A stretch of 37,921 nt of DNA from Defluviitaleaceae bacterium (GTDB lineage: Bacteria; Bacillota; Clostridia; Lachnospirales; WRAX01): the NCBI GenBank assembly GCA_009784615.1, contig WRBJ01000017.1, positions 1-37,921 of the forward strand. Reading direction: 5' to 3'. The notes under the pieces are model-generated. The model saw nothing but the letters and a program-made list of their open reading frames with translations. It searched no databases and had not been told where the DNA came from. The translations under genes were made by a program, and so were the position numbers. Shown in pieces: positions 8,003-15,010 of this stretch (the stretch's first letter is position 1; each line of letters opens with the position of its first letter).

Positions 8003-8031
8003 AGTATATCAGATGAATGGCTATATGTCAA
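8003..8031 (-). promoter_or_regulatory. Strong sigma-A promoter for the DUF454-bioY pair
   Basis: Minus strand: consensus -35 TTGACA (8026-8031), a 17-base spacer, and -10 TATACT (8003-8008) preceded by TGA. Confidence 0.8.
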
Positions 8032-8094
8032 GTATACAATGCATTTGCTAATTTCTTTGAAATATCTTTGATTTTTATGCGCCGTGATTTTGAA

Positions 8095-8127
8095 TTTCCT
8101 ATGTATGATGATAAAAAACATAGGAGG
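8095..8127 (+). promoter_or_regulatory. Leader hairpin covering the Shine-Dalgarno of the VanY-like gene
   Basis: TTTCCTATG (8095-8103) can pair with CATAGGAGG (8119-8127): seven Watson-Crick pairs plus two G-U pairs, with a 15-base A-rich loop. The 3' arm contains the whole AGGAGG ribosome binding site of the gene starting at 8135, so the fold would block translation. Whether it forms in the cell is not known. Confidence 0.45.
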
Positions 8128-8134
8128 CGGTATT

Positions 8135-8986
8135 ATGAAAAGAAGGGTTTGGTTGTTAATTTTAGCTTTGGGGGTTGTGTTTGCCGGATGTGAAGCTGTG
8201 CAAGATTTAATGTCTGATGGTCAGGGGCTGGTTGTTGCCGATGAAAAACAAGAAACTTCTAATGAAAGACTTGGATACAGAGATGTGGATTTAACAGATG
8301 TAGAGATTTACGATTACTTGATGTTGATTAATCGTCAAAATCGGGCAAGAGCTATTAACGAGCAAGATTTGTCGGCGGCTTGGCCTACGGTGCCGGTAAG
8401 CGTGATAGATGGAATGCTGTTACATCATTCGGCTTTGTGGGCTGTGGCGGAAATGTTTGATGAGGCACGTGCGGCGGGATTTTCGGGTTTGTTTGTTAGC
8501 AGTGGGTTTAAGGGATTAGACGAACAAGAGCGATTGTATGATAATGGGCGCAACGTATTTGCTTTGCCGCCGGGCTATAGCGAACATCATACAGGTCTGG
8601 CGGTAGATATTATGGCAACTGGGGTTTCGCAAGTACAATTGGCAGGTTCTGAACAAGGGCGATGGATGGCAGAAAATTCTTGGAGATTTGGGCTGATTCT
8701 TCGATACCCCGAGGATAAACAAGATGTAACAGGTGTACCTTTTGAACCTTGGCATTTTCGGTACGTTGGGAAAGCTCATGCATATTTTATGTTTCAAAAT
8801 AGGGTGGTTTTAGAAGAATATATAGAAATGGTGCGAAATGATGGGGTTGTATTTGATTTTAACGGGGTGGAGCATTTTGTGTTGCATACCAATGCACAAA
8901 ATGGTATTATAGAAGTGCCTGATGGGATGGACTTTTCGATATACACCGATAATTTAGGTGGATTTATTATAATGGTACGGCGGTGA
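8135..8986 (+). CDS. VanY-like D,D-carboxypeptidase lipoprotein (M15 family)
   Basis: This 283-residue membrane-anchored zinc peptidase should trim the terminal D-alanine from peptidoglycan stem peptides. A lipoprotein signal ends at FAGC (cysteine 18). The M15 core shows SGF near residue 125. SEHHTGLAVD supplies zinc ligands H151 and D158, and FEPWHFRYVG supplies catalytic E204 and zinc ligand H207. The start at 8135 is set by AGGAGG and the signal peptide. A response regulator and histidine kinase follow after 6 bases, resembling the vanY-vanR-vanS association. No vanH, vanA or vanX ligase genes are present, so this is not a resistance cluster. Confidence 0.9.
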   Translation: MKRRVWLLILALGVVFAGCEAVQDLMSDGQGLVVADEKQETSNERLGYRDVDLTDVEIYDYLMLINRQNRARAINEQDLSAAWPTVPVSVIDGMLLHHSALWAVAEMFDEARAAGFSGLFVSSGFKGLDEQERLYDNGRNVFALPPGYSEHHTGLAVDIMATGVSQVQLAGSEQGRWMAENSWRFGLILRYPEDKQDVTGVPFEPWHFRYVGKAHAYFMFQNRVVLEEYIEMVRNDGVVFDFNGVEHFVLHTNAQNGIIEVPDGMDFSIYTDNLGGFIIMVRR

Positions 8987-8992
8987 TTTGTA

Positions 8993-9706
8993 ATGGAGCA
9001 TAGGATATTGATTTGTGATGATGATATAGATATTTTAAACGCGTTAGAAATTTATTTGCGTCAAGATGGCTATGATGTATTGCGAGCGCAAAATGGGAGA
9101 CAGGCGGTTGATTTGTTTAAAAAAGCCGATGACGAGATACATTTGGTGCTTTTGGATATTATGATGCCTGTAATGGATGGAATTGCGACGGCGGTAGATA
9201 TACGTAAACACAGCAATGTTCCTATAATTTTTCTTTCAGCAAAAAGCGAGGATACTGACCGAATTTTGGGGCTTAATATGGGTGCTGATGATTATATTAC
9301 CAAACCTTTTAATGTGGTAGAGCTTTTGGCAAGGGTTAAGGCGGCATTGCGGCGGTTTACTAGATTGCTTGGAATTAGAAGCGAAAAACCAGAAAATATA
9401 AAAATCTTGCAAACTGGAGGATTGGTGGTAGATGATGATAAAAAAATGGTGTCTATTGATGGAGCGCAGGTTTCGCTTACGCCGATTGAATATAACATTC
9501 TGTTGCTTTTAATGAAGAATTTGGATAGGGTTTTTAGTTCTGAACAAATTTATGAAGCAGTGTGGAACGAGCCTGCTTTTTATGTTAGCAAAACGGTAAG
9601 TGTGCATATACGCAAAATTAGAGAAAAGATTGAAATAAACCCTAAAGAGCCGCAATATTTAAAAGTTGTATATGGTTTGGGGTATAAGGTGGTAAGTCTA
9701 AAATGA
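8993..9706 (+). CDS. OmpR-family response regulator
   Basis: This 237-residue regulator has a receiver domain with the acidic pocket DDDID near residue 10, phospho-acceptor D55 (LLDIMMPVMDG) and a conserved KPF lysine near 105. A C-terminal OmpR-type winged helix ends in YLKVVYGLGYKV. It resembles VanR-like and other cell-envelope regulators. It is coupled to the kinase by a four-base overlap and probably controls the upstream carboxypeptidase gene, which is inference from order. Confidence 0.92.
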   Translation: MEHRILICDDDIDILNALEIYLRQDGYDVLRAQNGRQAVDLFKKADDEIHLVLLDIMMPVMDGIATAVDIRKHSNVPIIFLSAKSEDTDRILGLNMGADDYITKPFNVVELLARVKAALRRFTRLLGIRSEKPENIKILQTGGLVVDDDKKMVSIDGAQVSLTPIEYNILLLLMKNLDRVFSSEQIYEAVWNEPAFYVSKTVSVHIRKIREKIEINPKEPQYLKVVYGLGYKVVSLK

Positions 9707-11013
9707 AAAATATTGGTTTGTTTAGCGTCATTAGGACTATTGCAATGATTTTAGGGTTTTTTGGTGCACTTTCATTTATGCGCACATCCAGCACAGCATT
9801 TAATTATTATGCACAAATTATTTATGGCGATTGGTTTAATTTTGGCATTGGGCTTTCTGTGCTATGGTTTGCTGTTTGTGCGGCAATATTTGCATATGCA
9901 GTTTGGCAAACAAAAAACTTTGTGCCTTACAATCCTTTGCGGCGTGCTGATTTTACTATTTTTGTCTTATTTTGTGCCGTTGGTATAGTGGCTGGGGTAT
10001 ATACTTTAATAGAACATACGACACAATTTGTAATAATCCTTATACCTATCACAACATATTTTTTGGCAATGATGGTGTTTGGCGAATTTTTAGCACGCTT
10101 GCGGGACAAGGTTTTGTTAAAGACGCTATATTGGTTGGTATTTTTTAAACACTATCCGCTTTGGCGTTTTATGGGGTTTATTGTTTTCATATTCCTTGTG
10201 AGTCAGCTATATTTGTTAGTTGTATATTTTTTCACGCCTATTAGGATATTTGCATTATTTACCATTGCGGCATTAACTTATTTTGCGGCATATATGCTTA
10301 ATATGGCAAAAGAATACGAAGCGGCTAATGCTGAAAAAATTAGAGCAGAAAGGTTTAAGGCAGAGCTTATTACAAATGTTTCTCACGACATAAAAACGCC
10401 GCTTACAAGTATTATTAATTATGTGGATTTGCTAAAAGATGAGGAAAATGCGGGGAAATCGGCGGAATATATAGCAGTGATTGATAAAAAATCGGCAAGG
10501 CTAAAGGTGTTGATAGATGATTTGATGGAAGCGAGCAAGGCTGGTACGAGAAATTTGCGGGTTGATATGCAAGAGATTAATTTGGTAGAAATTGTTGGGC
10601 AGGTGGCGGGCGAATTTGAATATATTTTTATTGAAAAAGGATTGACTTTGGTTTTGCGCCAACCAAACGAAGCCACATTTATTAAAGCCGATAGCAGGCA
10701 TCTTCATCGTGTGTTAGAAAATTTATTTTCTAATGCGTCTAAATATGCTTTGTTTGGCACTAGAGTATTTGCAGAAATCACTTTAAACGACGGCAAGGCA
10801 AATTTTGTCATTCAAAACACTTCTAGCGAACTTATAGATTTTGCTGGTAGTGATGTAACAGAGCAATTTTTGCGTGGTGATAAATCACGTCAAACAGAAG
10901 GTAGCGGGCTAGGGCTATACATCGCCAAAAGTTTGATGGAGCTTATGGGCGGAGAAATGCAAATTCACATAAGTGGCGATTTATTTAAGGTTGTTTTGAT
11001 TATGCTTGCGTAG
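9703..11013 (+). CDS. Membrane sensor histidine kinase (VanS-like)
   Basis: This 436-residue kinase is the partner of the response regulator. The first 200 residues hold about six hydrophobic segments with short loops and no large extracellular domain, which suggests sensing within or near the membrane. HisKA follows with NVSHDIKTPLTS (phospho-acceptor H228). The ATPase domain has an N box (ENLFSNASKYA) and the GSGLGLYIAKSLMELMGG G box. Signal and targets are unknown. The link to a D,D-carboxypeptidase suggests envelope monitoring. Confidence 0.9.
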   Translation: MKNIGLFSVIRTIAMILGFFGALSFMRTSSTAFNYYAQIIYGDWFNFGIGLSVLWFAVCAAIFAYAVWQTKNFVPYNPLRRADFTIFVLFCAVGIVAGVYTLIEHTTQFVIILIPITTYFLAMMVFGEFLARLRDKVLLKTLYWLVFFKHYPLWRFMGFIVFIFLVSQLYLLVVYFFTPIRIFALFTIAALTYFAAYMLNMAKEYEAANAEKIRAERFKAELITNVSHDIKTPLTSIINYVDLLKDEENAGKSAEYIAVIDKKSARLKVLIDDLMEASKAGTRNLRVDMQEINLVEIVGQVAGEFEYIFIEKGLTLVLRQPNEATFIKADSRHLHRVLENLFSNASKYALFGTRVFAEITLNDGKANFVIQNTSSELIDFAGSDVTEQFLRGDKSRQTEGSGLGLYIAKSLMELMGGEMQIHISGDLFKVVLIMLA

Positions 11014-11020
11014 AGGCTGT

Positions 11021-11047
11021 TAAGTTTACCCAAACTATATCCGATAT
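11021..11047 (+). promoter_or_regulatory. Candidate sigma-D (flagellar) promoter
   Basis: TAAG (11021-11024), a 15-base spacer and TCCGATAT (11040-11047) match the SigD consensus TAAA-N15-GCCGATAT at three of four and seven of eight positions. The predicted transcript would start near 11054, ahead of the AAAGGAG at 11067 and ATG at 11082. Confidence 0.55.
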
Positions 11048-11081
11048 AAACTAAAGACGTATTTATAAAGGAGAAGATGAT

Positions 11082-11672
11082 ATGGACGTCAATACTAGCT
11101 TAAATTTACTAAATGTACAAAATGCGGCTAATACACCCGTTGTTCCTAATAATAACAATAATAACGCAAATGCACAAACGGGTTTAATTGGCAACCAACC
11201 TATACCGCAGGATATTTTGTCTTTGACGGGATGGCGACCTGCTTCTGAAGTGAATGTTAGAGATATGCGTGCTATTTTAGACCAGCACAATCGCCAAGTA
11301 GACGCTTTTCGTGAGATGGTTTCTAGGCTTTTAAACCAACAAGCTCATACAGCAACTATTGTCAATGGCGAAACAATGATTCAAATTGATGATGCTACAC
11401 GTGCGCAAGCACAGGCAGATATTGCCGAAGACGGTTATTTTGGCGTAGCGCAGACTTCTGAACGTATTTTAAGTTTTGCCCGTGCCTTTGCAGGTGATGA
11501 CGAAGGTCGTATTGAAATTATGCGAAATGCGTTTTTAGCAGGCTTTGCGGCGGCTGAAAATGTTTGGGGTGGACAGTTGCCAGAAATTTCTCGCCAAACT
11601 TTTGACGCTGTTATGCGTGGTTTTGATGAAATGCTTGGTATCACACCATCCGAACCACCACAAACCGTATAA
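11082..11672 (+). CDS. Unknown protein, possibly DUF5610-like
   Basis: This 196-residue soluble protein has no signal peptide. It starts with an asparagine-rich low-complexity stretch (residues about 22-32), followed by a mostly helical body. The C-terminal part (FLAGFAAAENVWGGQLPEI, then TFDAVMRGFDEM) reminds me of the DUF5610 family, which is often found with flagellar genes, but that is from memory and unverified. The sigma-D-like promoter upstream would fit a motility role. The stop codon lies one base before the start of the RNHCP gene. Confidence 0.6.
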   Translation: MDVNTSLNLLNVQNAANTPVVPNNNNNNANAQTGLIGNQPIPQDILSLTGWRPASEVNVRDMRAILDQHNRQVDAFREMVSRLLNQQAHTATIVNGETMIQIDDATRAQAQADIAEDGYFGVAQTSERILSFARAFAGDDEGRIEIMRNAFLAGFAAAENVWGGQLPEISRQTFDAVMRGFDEMLGITPSEPPQTV

Positions 11673-11673
11673 T

Positions 11674-11994
11674 ATGGGGCGCAAAACCGAAAATACAGAT
11701 TTTGACTGCATAAACTGTGGCAAATTTGTCGCCGCCATTAAAAAAGGGACGATAAGAAACCATTGTCCCTTTTGTTTATGGTCTATTCATTTAGATATTG
11801 TTCCAGGTGATAGACAAAGCGATTGCGGAGGACGAATGAAACCCGTTGCAGTGGCAACGCATAGCAAAAAGGGTTGGCAAATAGTGCATAGATGTGTAGA
11901 TTGCGGACACGAACAACGCAATAAGGTGGCGGATGATGATAATATTGATGTGGTTGCAGAGATTGCTAAAAACGCTGGACAATTGCTACTTTGA
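11674..11994 (+). CDS. RNHCP-domain zinc-ribbon protein
   Basis: This 106-residue protein carries the RNHCP family signature RNHCPFCLWS near residue 27, plus CINCGK near 12 and CVDCGHEQRNK near 74. The four CxxC-type pairs or halves suggest bound zinc. Function is unknown. The start lies immediately after the previous stop (TAATATG) without a clear Shine-Dalgarno sequence, so it is probably translated by coupling. Its last 29 bases overlap the convergent DUF1905 gene. Confidence 0.85.
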   Translation: MGRKTENTDFDCINCGKFVAAIKKGTIRNHCPFCLWSIHLDIVPGDRQSDCGGRMKPVAVATHSKKGWQIVHRCVDCGHEQRNKVADDDNIDVVAEIAKNAGQLLL

Positions 11995-12253
11995 CAACAT
12001 CACCTGCTTGTTTACCGATTTTTTTGCGAATATCTTTGCGAATACCGATGATGTAGCAAATGCTACCGTCGGTATTTTTTACGCCCATATTTACCACGCT
12101 ACCGTCATATGGCTCACCATCAAAAGTAGCGCGAATTTTTACCCTGCCTTTGCCAAATTCTGTATATACATTATAAGGAAAAACAACATATGCGGCATCT
12201 TGGTCATCGGTCTTATGTATTGTTGCGTTAAATTCATATGTTTTTGTATTCAT
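11966..12253 (-). CDS. DUF1905 domain protein
   Basis: This 95-residue, beta-rich protein consists of a single DUF1905 domain. It runs from a YEFNATIHK strand near the start, through VVFPYNVYTEFGKGRVKIRATFDG, to a basic C-terminus (GIRKDIRKKIGKQAGD). Function is unknown. GGAGGAATTAA precedes the ATG, which follows the stop of the upstream gene directly (TAAATG), so the two form an operon. The 3' end overlaps the RNHCP gene on the other strand. Confidence 0.85.
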   Translation of the reverse strand: MNTKTYEFNATIHKTDDQDAAYVVFPYNVYTEFGKGRVKIRATFDGEPYDGSVVNMGVKNTDGSICYIIGIRKDIRKKIGKQAGDVVKVAIVQRF

Positions 12254-12676
12254 TTAATTCCTCCAAGGAATATTTGCAAAAATTAACGGCATTGTAAATG
12301 AGGTTACTTCATTAATTTGCAATGTTTGGCAAGCATTATTAACTGCCAAAATGTCCAAATTATAAATATATGCCAAATCGTTTGCGGTATAGGTTGGTGG
12401 ACTATTAAGCTCTACCTCGCGCCTGTAAAGTCCGCATAAAAAACTGCTACCTGTTGTCATTATATACAAAAATATATTTTTGTCAATAGATTTTACACCC
12501 GCATCACGCAAAATAGCGTAAATCTCGGCTTCGTCAAGCTCTAACAAATCGGCTACACAACCAATATCAAAAGGATGCTCCGCCGATTTTAAATACACGT
12601 CAATATCAGCAATCTTTGGTGCTACACTTTCTTGGTATTCGTCCCAAAAAGTATGCACCTGTTTCACCTTTCCCAT
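12254..12676 (-). CDS. Protein of unknown function
   Basis: This 140-residue soluble protein is not one I recognise. The middle (DLLELDEAEIYAILRDAGV, near residues 40-60) looks like a small helical unit, and the following segment is hydrophobic with several aromatic residues. The start at 12676 is set by TTTGGAGG just upstream, in preference to an in-frame start 18 bases earlier. It is directly followed by the DUF1905 gene. A possible promoter (TATAAT at 12704-12709 on the minus strand, with TGA before it and a weak -35) lies upstream. Confidence 0.65.
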   Translation of the reverse strand: MGKVKQVHTFWDEYQESVAPKIADIDVYLKSAEHPFDIGCVADLLELDEAEIYAILRDAGVKSIDKNIFLYIMTTGSSFLCGLYRREVELNSPPTYTANDLAYIYNLDILAVNNACQTLQINEVTSFTMPLIFANIPWRN

Positions 12677-12802
12677 AGCAACCTCCAAAGTCATTTTTTT
12701 GACATTATATCATATAATAATGCATTTTTCATATGTAATTAATGCCAAAAAACGAAAGAAAGCCTGTATTTACGCCAAAAGACAACAAATGCAGAAAAAA
12801 CC

Positions 12803-12833
12803 AGAATATTTACCTCGACACTTTCACAATATA
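12803..12833 (+). promoter_or_regulatory. Possible sigma-G-like promoter of the spore protein gene
   Basis: AGAATA (12803-12808), 18 bases, then CAATATA (12827-12833) loosely fits the forespore sigma-G consensus (TGAATA / CATACTA). Forespore expression is expected for this protein class. The -10 match is only about four of seven, and a sigma-A -10 (TATAAT, 12830-12835) overlaps it. Confidence 0.35.
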
Positions 12834-12855
12834 ATTTCAAGGGGAGGTGAAAAAT

Positions 12856-13056
12856 ATGAATAACAACACATCAAAAGCTAACGCAAAAGCTGCTATGGAC
12901 GCTTTCAAGTACGAAGTTGCTTCTGAAATCGGCGTACCATTGAAAAAAGGTTACAACGGTGATTTAACTTCTGCTCAAAACGGTTCTGTTGGTGGTTACA
13001 TGGTTAAAAAAATGATTGAAGCGCAAGAGCGTCAAATGGCTGGTAATATTCAGTAG
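12856..13056 (+). CDS. Alpha/beta-type small acid-soluble spore protein
   Basis: This 66-residue protein coats and protects DNA in the dormant spore. It has the family's two conserved blocks. The first is KYEVASEIGVPL with the E-I-G site cut by the germination protease. The second is NGDLTSAQNGSVGGYMVKKMIE. The start at 12856 follows a strong GGGGAGGTG, and an upstream in-frame GTG lies within that site. It is monocistronic, followed by two hairpins. This is direct evidence for spore formation. Confidence 0.95.
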   Translation: MNNNTSKANAKAAMDAFKYEVASEIGVPLKKGYNGDLTSAQNGSVGGYMVKKMIEAQERQMAGNIQ

Positions 13057-13079
13057 TTTGTAGGCTTGTGTACGGATTA

Positions 13080-13147
13080 GCCGTTTGTTAAAACGGCACA
13101 ATGAACACCTAGAAAGAGTATTCTGTACTGTTTCTAGGTGTTTTTTC
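13080..13147 (+). terminator. Tandem hairpins and terminator after the spore protein gene
   Basis: GCCGTTT (13080-13086) pairs with AAACGGC (13091-13097). A second, 12-bp stem joins 13104-13115 to 13131-13142 and runs into a T tract to 13147, which makes it the likely terminator. The 3' end of the small opposite-strand gene (13134-13232) lies inside its right arm. Confidence 0.85.
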
Positions 13148-13232
13148 TGCGTTTGCGTTCCTTTATATATGTGGCTGCTATTAGTATGCCAGTGGCGGCT
13201 ATTATGCACAACGAAGCTATTAAGGCACTCAT
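13134..13232 (-). CDS. 32-residue single-span membrane peptide
   Basis: This small gene has the marks of a real one. GGGGGA stands six bases before an ATG at 13232. The peptide is hydrophobic from residue 3 to about 22 (LIASLCIIAATGILIAA) and ends with a strongly basic tail (KERKRRKN). That is the layout of an inside-out single-span membrane peptide. Its stop codon falls in the right arm of the terminator of the convergent spore protein gene. No known family is recognised. It could be a regulatory membrane peptide or a toxin-like peptide, and neither is shown. Confidence 0.5.
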   Translation of the reverse strand: MSALIASLCIIAATGILIAATYIKERKRRKNT

Positions 13233-13281
13233 ATTCATTCCCCCTTAATATTAATATATTCTTACAAACACATTGCGGAGC

Positions 13282-13310
13282 TTGACATTTTGGTAGATTT
13301 GTGATACAAT
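13282..13310 (+). promoter_or_regulatory. Consensus sigma-A promoter of the cation transporter gene
   Basis: -35 TTGACA (13282-13287), a 17-base spacer and -10 TACAAT (13305-13310) preceded by TGA. The transcript should start near 13317, which rules out the in-frame GTG at 13301 as the start of the gene. Confidence 0.85.
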
Positions 13311-13339
13311 TAAAAATAATTGAATGGAGTGATAGATTT

Positions 13340-14497
13340 TTGACAGGATATGTAATTAGAAAGCTAGAAGCTAAGGCGCAAGGGGCAGAGCTTCGCAAAA
13401 AATATGGTTTTGCTAGCGGTATTGTGGGTGTTGTGCTTAATACACTGCTTTTTTTGCTAAAGTTGGCAGTTGGTATTTTGTTAGGCTCTGTTGCAGTTAT
13501 GGCAGATGCTTTTAATAATCTGTCGGATTCTGCCAATTCGATTGTTACCATTATCGGTTTTAAAATTTCGTCAAAGCCCGCAGACAAAGAACACCCATTT
13601 GGACACGGTAGATTAGAGGATATTATCGGTCTTATCATTGCCATCAGTATTATTTTTGTTGGGCTAGAATTTGGGCGTTCTTCTATTGTTAATATTTTTA
13701 GTCCGCAAGAGATTAATTTTTCTTGGGTTTCTATAGGGGTATTGGTTTTTGGATTTTTTGTAAAGTTTTGGAAGATGATGTTTAACTACCGCATTGGTAA
13801 GAGGATAAAATCGACAGCATTGTTGGTTGTTGCGGCGGATTCTCGCAATGACTGCATAATCTCTGCCTTTACTGTTATTTCGATACTTGTTGCGCATTAT
13901 TTTGGTATTTATGCTGATGGTGTCGCTGGTCTTTTGGTTTCGATTGTATTGTTATTTTCGGGATATAAGGCGGCGCAAGAAGCGATTTCGTCCATATTAG
14001 GCAAACCATCGGACAAAGAAACAGCCGATAATATTAAAAAAATTGTATTGGCACAAAATGGTGTGCTTGGCGTACACGACTTGGTCGTTCACGCATATGG
14101 TGCGGTGCATCGTGTAGCTACTATACATGTAGAGATGGATGGGGATAGCACGCTTGAAACGGCACACGACATTGCCGCTGTGGCAGAGCGGGCCGTGCTT
14201 GACAAACTAGGCATAGGATTAACGGTACATTTAGACCCGATTGATACAAATTGTCTCGAATTAATTCCGTTAAGAGATATAGTCAAAGCGTATTTTAAAA
14301 ACCACTGCCCAAAAGCAGATGCGCATGAGTTTCGCATTGTTCACAATCATAACAAATTACAATTAGTTTTTGACCTACAATTGCCGCAAGATTTGTCTGT
14401 AGATGAGCAAAAAAACCTAATTAACGGACTTAAACAGCAAATCGGCGATGGTGTAGATATAATTGTAAATTTAGAAAGTGGTTTTATTGAAGAATAG
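13340..14497 (+). CDS. Cation diffusion facilitator family transporter
   Basis: This 385-residue membrane transporter of the CDF family should export divalent metal ions (Zn, Fe, Mn or similar) by proton antiport. It has six membrane segments with the metal-site motifs DAFNNLSDS in helix 2, HPFGHGR in the following loop and DSRND in helix 5. A cytoplasmic C-terminal dimerisation domain (GVHDLVVHAYG, then HVEMDGD) follows. An extra C-terminal domain of about 80 residues extends it beyond the usual 300. The start is a TTG at 13340, set by GGAGTG eight bases upstream and by the promoter position. Confidence 0.88.
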   Translation: MTGYVIRKLEAKAQGAELRKKYGFASGIVGVVLNTLLFLLKLAVGILLGSVAVMADAFNNLSDSANSIVTIIGFKISSKPADKEHPFGHGRLEDIIGLIIAISIIFVGLEFGRSSIVNIFSPQEINFSWVSIGVLVFGFFVKFWKMMFNYRIGKRIKSTALLVVAADSRNDCIISAFTVISILVAHYFGIYADGVAGLLVSIVLLFSGYKAAQEAISSILGKPSDKETADNIKKIVLAQNGVLGVHDLVVHAYGAVHRVATIHVEMDGDSTLETAHDIAAVAERAVLDKLGIGLTVHLDPIDTNCLELIPLRDIVKAYFKNHCPKADAHEFRIVHNHNKLQLVFDLQLPQDLSVDEQKNLINGLKQQIGDGVDIIVNLESGFIEE

Positions 14498-14499
14498 TA

Positions 14500-14528
14500 T
14501 TGCAATTTATTTGTCAAAATGCTACAAT
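14500..14528 (+). promoter_or_regulatory. Sigma-A-type promoter before the DivIVA-like gene
   Basis: TTGCAA (14500-14505), a 17-base spacer and TACAAT (14523-14528) with TG at -15/-14. It lies just after the transporter gene and before the AGGAGG at 14550-14555. Confidence 0.7.
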
Positions 14529-14561
14529 GGCGTAAATAAGCAGACCTTAGGAGGAAGTTGT

Positions 14562-14999
14562 ATGTCAGAAAGATTTGTTTTGGTAAAAAGAGGATATGAT
14601 ACAGAAGCCGTAGAGCGTTATATTGCTACGCTTGAAGCACAAATTGACAGTTATCGTGAAAAAGATAAGGCTATAAATAATGCTATTGTGTCGGCGCAAC
14701 AGGCGGCAGACAGCATAGTTGTAAACGCAAAAAACCAAGGACGTACCATACGTGAAAATACTATTAAACAGCTTACTGACATTGCATTGTCTATTGGCAC
14801 ACAAAAACAGCTTTTAGAAGATTTTCAAAATGAGTATAATACAATTGTTTCAAAATATTTAAAATTGACGGATAATGAAGATTTTAAAGCAATTTCTGCA
14901 AAAATTGATGCGCTTGAAAGTTATTTGGCAGATTTTTCTGATGAAGTTACTGAAGATTTAGAAATTGAAAACAGAGCTGTAACAAGCAATGACAATTAG
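14562..14999 (+). CDS. DivIVA-like coiled-coil protein
   Basis: This 145-residue protein begins with a DivIVA-type N-terminal block (FVLVKRGYDTEAVERYIATL). Long helices with coiled-coil character run to about residue 80, and the C-terminal third is acidic. DivIVA-type proteins bind curved membrane at cell poles and septa. The protein is shorter than classical DivIVA (about 165), so it may be a diverged relative rather than DivIVA itself. AGGAGG precedes the ATG. It is followed after 11 bases by the SpoIID-like gene. Confidence 0.75.
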   Translation: MSERFVLVKRGYDTEAVERYIATLEAQIDSYREKDKAINNAIVSAQQAADSIVVNAKNQGRTIRENTIKQLTDIALSIGTQKQLLEDFQNEYNTIVSKYLKLTDNEDFKAISAKIDALESYLADFSDEVTEDLEIENRAVTSNDN

Positions 15000-15010
15000 G
15001 GGTTGACTAA

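Noticed and set aside
8011-13310. Possible glycopeptide-resistance cluster
   Set aside because: Only a D,D-carboxypeptidase and a two-component system are present. No ligase, D-lactate dehydrogenase or D,D-dipeptidase gene is visible, and the VanW-family protein lies far away and is common in Clostridia.
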